A DNA stretch of 64,000 nt from assembly GCA_037043235.1 (NCBI GenBank), contig JAWRVZ010000027.1:4899501-4963500 (forward strand), read 5' to 3'. Within the stretch, counting starts at the first letter, position 1. Each line of letters begins with the position of its first letter. This document shows, piece by piece, positions 61,550 to 64,000 of the stretch. This DNA comes from Rhodeus uyekii (lineage: Eukaryota; Chordata; Actinopteri; Cypriniformes; Acheilognathidae). The translations under genes and the position numbers were made by a program. The notes under the pieces were generated by a model. The model saw nothing but the letters and a program-made list of their open reading frames with translations. It was not told where the DNA came from and ran no database searches.

Positions 61550-62520
61550 TGCATGTTTCGTACTTCCCCCCGCCAGCTTATATCCTTCCGTCCAGAAAGT
61601 CTGATATTTACCTCTGTTCAGAAATCATGAATGAAGAACATCCGGGCAGCCTCACGCCCGACCTGTCTTCTTTCACTTTATTTAATTTAAAACATGCACA
61701 CAATACCATAACCGCTCACTCTTTGGCTTTTTGGGCATATGATATGATGACAAAACTGTGAAAATACAGAAGAAAAAAAACATTTCACCTTCGTCCTTTT
61801 CTATGAATGTACATATATAAATAATAAATATTTAAAGTTACACAAATATCAAAGAGACACATGGTTTACGTGCTGAAAATGAAAGGAGACGCGACCCATC
61901 TCTTCCTGTGTGCGTCAAAGCCAACCAGCAGAACACACTCGCACGAGGAGAGAGAGAGAAAATATATCGGACACTTTGGATGACTCAAGACGTGTGTAAA
62001 CTCTCAAAAGGCTGAAGCAAATATTGAACTGAATCACGAATAGAAACCGCAATTTGCTTTTCGTGGAGATGAGAAAGATGTTGCGAGACTTCAAAAGCTA
62101 AATGGTTTACTGTGGGATACATTGCTTTTTAATGCCGAGGGTAAACCAGGCTGCTAATGTTAACTGTACAGTTTAGTGCTTCTATTATTTAATTTCGATT
62201 TCGCGTATGACAGGTCTGTAAAAAAGAAAAAGAAAAGGAATGTTTCAAGATCATTTGTATGTGTCCCTATTAGCAGTGAAGGATATGACTCTGCCATGCA
62301 ACTGGAATGATTGTAAGCATTTAAAAATCATTTAGTATTAAACATTAATGCACAACCTTTTTGTTTTTATATAGAAATGTGTATCGTAAAGCATTGGAGC
62401 TGTTCACACAACTTGTCTGTATCTCTTTTCGTGCAGTATGTGAACTGTATTGTGGTGTTCAATTCCTAAAGTAATGAATTGAGACATATTTCATAAATAA
62501 AAATGACAATGGAATTGGCT
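61550..62520 (+). other. hoxc13a: hoxc13 3' UTR with poly(A) signal
   Basis: Non-coding sequence follows the stop, with a canonical AATAAA at 62496-62501 (tcataaataaaaatgac). A short ORF inside it (61546-61761) shows no conservation signs and is not called. Confidence 0.6.
62496..62501 (+). terminator. Candidate hoxc13 polyadenylation signal AATAAA
   Basis: It is a canonical hexamer about 950 nt after the stop. Earlier aataaata words near 61819 could be used as alternatives. Confidence 0.5.
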
Positions 62521-64000
62521 GAGTACTTGATGTGAATCGATGCATTGTCGGTGACAACGGTGGCCCGTTTATGGCGCTTCATACATGTGTGATGCATATC
62601 AGCCTGTCCATCTTTATTTCCATCAGTGAGAGTTTGCAATTGAGTTCTTCAAATAGATTGAATGTTTGTGCGTCAGTTAAATTAGGGTTTGCATAGGCGC
62701 AGTGCCTGGGTTCTCATTGCGAAGATTAATTTTCTTAATGAACAGAATGCTCGGGGTTAGAAATATGCACAACCATCACAGATATTATTGACACGGCTGG
62801 AAAATGACATTTGGAAAAGGTCTAGTATATGATTAGTTAACTTTTGACTTTTACATGCTCTATTTTAAAAACTCGAACAGTCCAAAGTTCAGTGCTGAAT
62901 ATCATTTGAATCAGAAAGCTCGCGCAGCGGACATTATAGGCCTTGCATATAAAGTAAGCAATGCACTTGCATGTAGCAATCTAGACATGCTGTGTTTATT
63001 TACTTAATTGCAGAGCTAGTAATGCAATTCTTATTATTTCTTTATTATTTGCTATTATTATATTCAGTATTATTTCATTTAAACAAGAGTAAAGTGCGTA
63101 TATGTCTTAGCCAGACTATAAATTAAATAATTTTTAAGAAGAAAGGTGAGAAAAAGCCGAATCTTCAATAAAGTATTACGTTGAATATGCCACGACAGCA
63201 TCCTGATCTTCAGTTTGATGCTGGTTCATGAGGATCCCGCTCCCGTTTAAATGTGGTAGGAGGTACAACATTCATTTATTGCTTAAAAAAATATATATAT
63301 TTTTTTTTAAATGCTAGTATTTTAATAATTTAATATTAACTTTTCAGTAGTTAGAAAATAAAGCTAACAGTACATTTAAATATTTGTTATTACACGCCAT
63401 TTAAATGTAATGTTGATGGAAGTGTACACATTTAACGAAAAACGTCAATACTTCAAATTCTTATTACAACAATTGTTTTTAAATAGCTAAAGGAATAATA
63501 AAAAATACACTAATTAGACGTACTTACCTTTTCTGTCGTAGTGTTCTAATTTGCTTAAATATACATTATATATACATATATATTTATGCATTAATTATGT
63601 GTATGTATATAATGTATGTTTAATCAAATTAGAAAACCTAAACCTATAACCTATATATACCTATATATACAGTTTTCTAATTTGATTAAACATACATTAT
63701 GCATACATATACATACTTATATATCAAAGCTGCTTTCCAGTGATAACAGGAAAACACTATAACAAAGTTTGTCTCGGCTGCTAGAGGAAAATAGTCTCAT
63801 TGCCCAGCTCAAGTTCAGTGAACAGTTCAACGCTGAACTTAATCTGGACAATTCATTACTAGTTAATTAATTTAGTTAAATTAATTATAAAATAGTTTTG
63901 GAGAAAGCAGTGATGTCATCGTCCAGATCAGTTCTCATACAATGGTATGATTTCAATCAGATTAATAATACTGTTGAATAACAGTATTTATGTGCATATA
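62521..64000. other. hoxc13-hoxc12 spacer (partial)
   Basis: No gene. It is AT-rich and contains the inverted-repeat cluster at 63543-63711. hoxc12 would be expected further to the right, outside the window. Confidence 0.5.
63543..63711. repeat. Three-armed inverted repeat
   Basis: Arm A (63543-63580) reads ttctaatttgcttaaatata and then cattatatatacatata. Arm B (63601-63637) is its inverse: gtatgtatataatgtatgtt, taatcaaattagaaaac. Arm C (63672-63708) is again in the orientation of A: gttttctaatttgattaaac, atacattatgcatacat. B and C are almost perfectly complementary over about 35 bp. A and B match with more differences. Confidence 0.85.

Noticed and set aside
61546..61761. 71-codon ORF after hoxc13
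   Set aside because: It lies in the 3' UTR and shows no features beyond chance.

Overview
The window is vertebrate DNA from a ray-finned fish, most likely a cyprinid. It holds intron-split genes with GT-AG junctions, AT-rich intergenic DNA, many microsatellites and dispersed repeats typical of carp-like fishes. The gene order is the 5' flank of a teleost HoxC cluster: rarg (+, last exon only), calcoco1 (-, complete) and hoxc13 (+, complete). Pairing hoxc13 with rarg and calcoco1 fits the 'a' duplicate of zebrafish (rarga, calcoco1a, hoxc13a). That letter rests on recalled similarity, not on a search.

Layout. 1-340: tail of the last rarg intron, with a transposon end. 341-696: last coding exon of a retinoic acid receptor gamma, followed by a 3' UTR to about 2.5 kb. 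2.5-8.8 kb: non-coding DNA between two convergent genes. 8.85-22.4 kb: calcoco1 on the minus strand. Its 14 coding exons can be joined in frame into 654 residues (SKICH domain, long coiled coil, acidic tail). One intron uses a GC donor, and a ZNF143/CCAAT-type promoter is likely near 22.4-22.6 kb. 22.4-58.9 kb: a 36 kb gene desert with no convincing gene. It holds a solo LTR, a 152-bp GATA array, a pogo/Tigger-like element, fold-back elements and stretches that read like conserved regulatory DNA. 58.98-61.55 kb: hoxc13 in two exons (306 residues), with its 3' UTR to about 62.5 kb. 62.5-64 kb: hoxc13-hoxc12 spacer with a three-armed inverted repeat.

The genes do not form a pathway. rarg encodes a ligand-activated nuclear receptor, calcoco1 an autophagy adaptor/coiled-coil protein, and hoxc13 a posterior homeodomain factor. 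They share ancient linkage at the HoxC locus. The calcoco1-hoxc13 desert is the natural place for long-range hoxc13 enhancers (inference). I found no wholly new system. The most distinctive points are the calcoco1 C-terminus without a zinc finger, its GC-AG intron, the long acidic F domain of the receptor, and several repeat structures.
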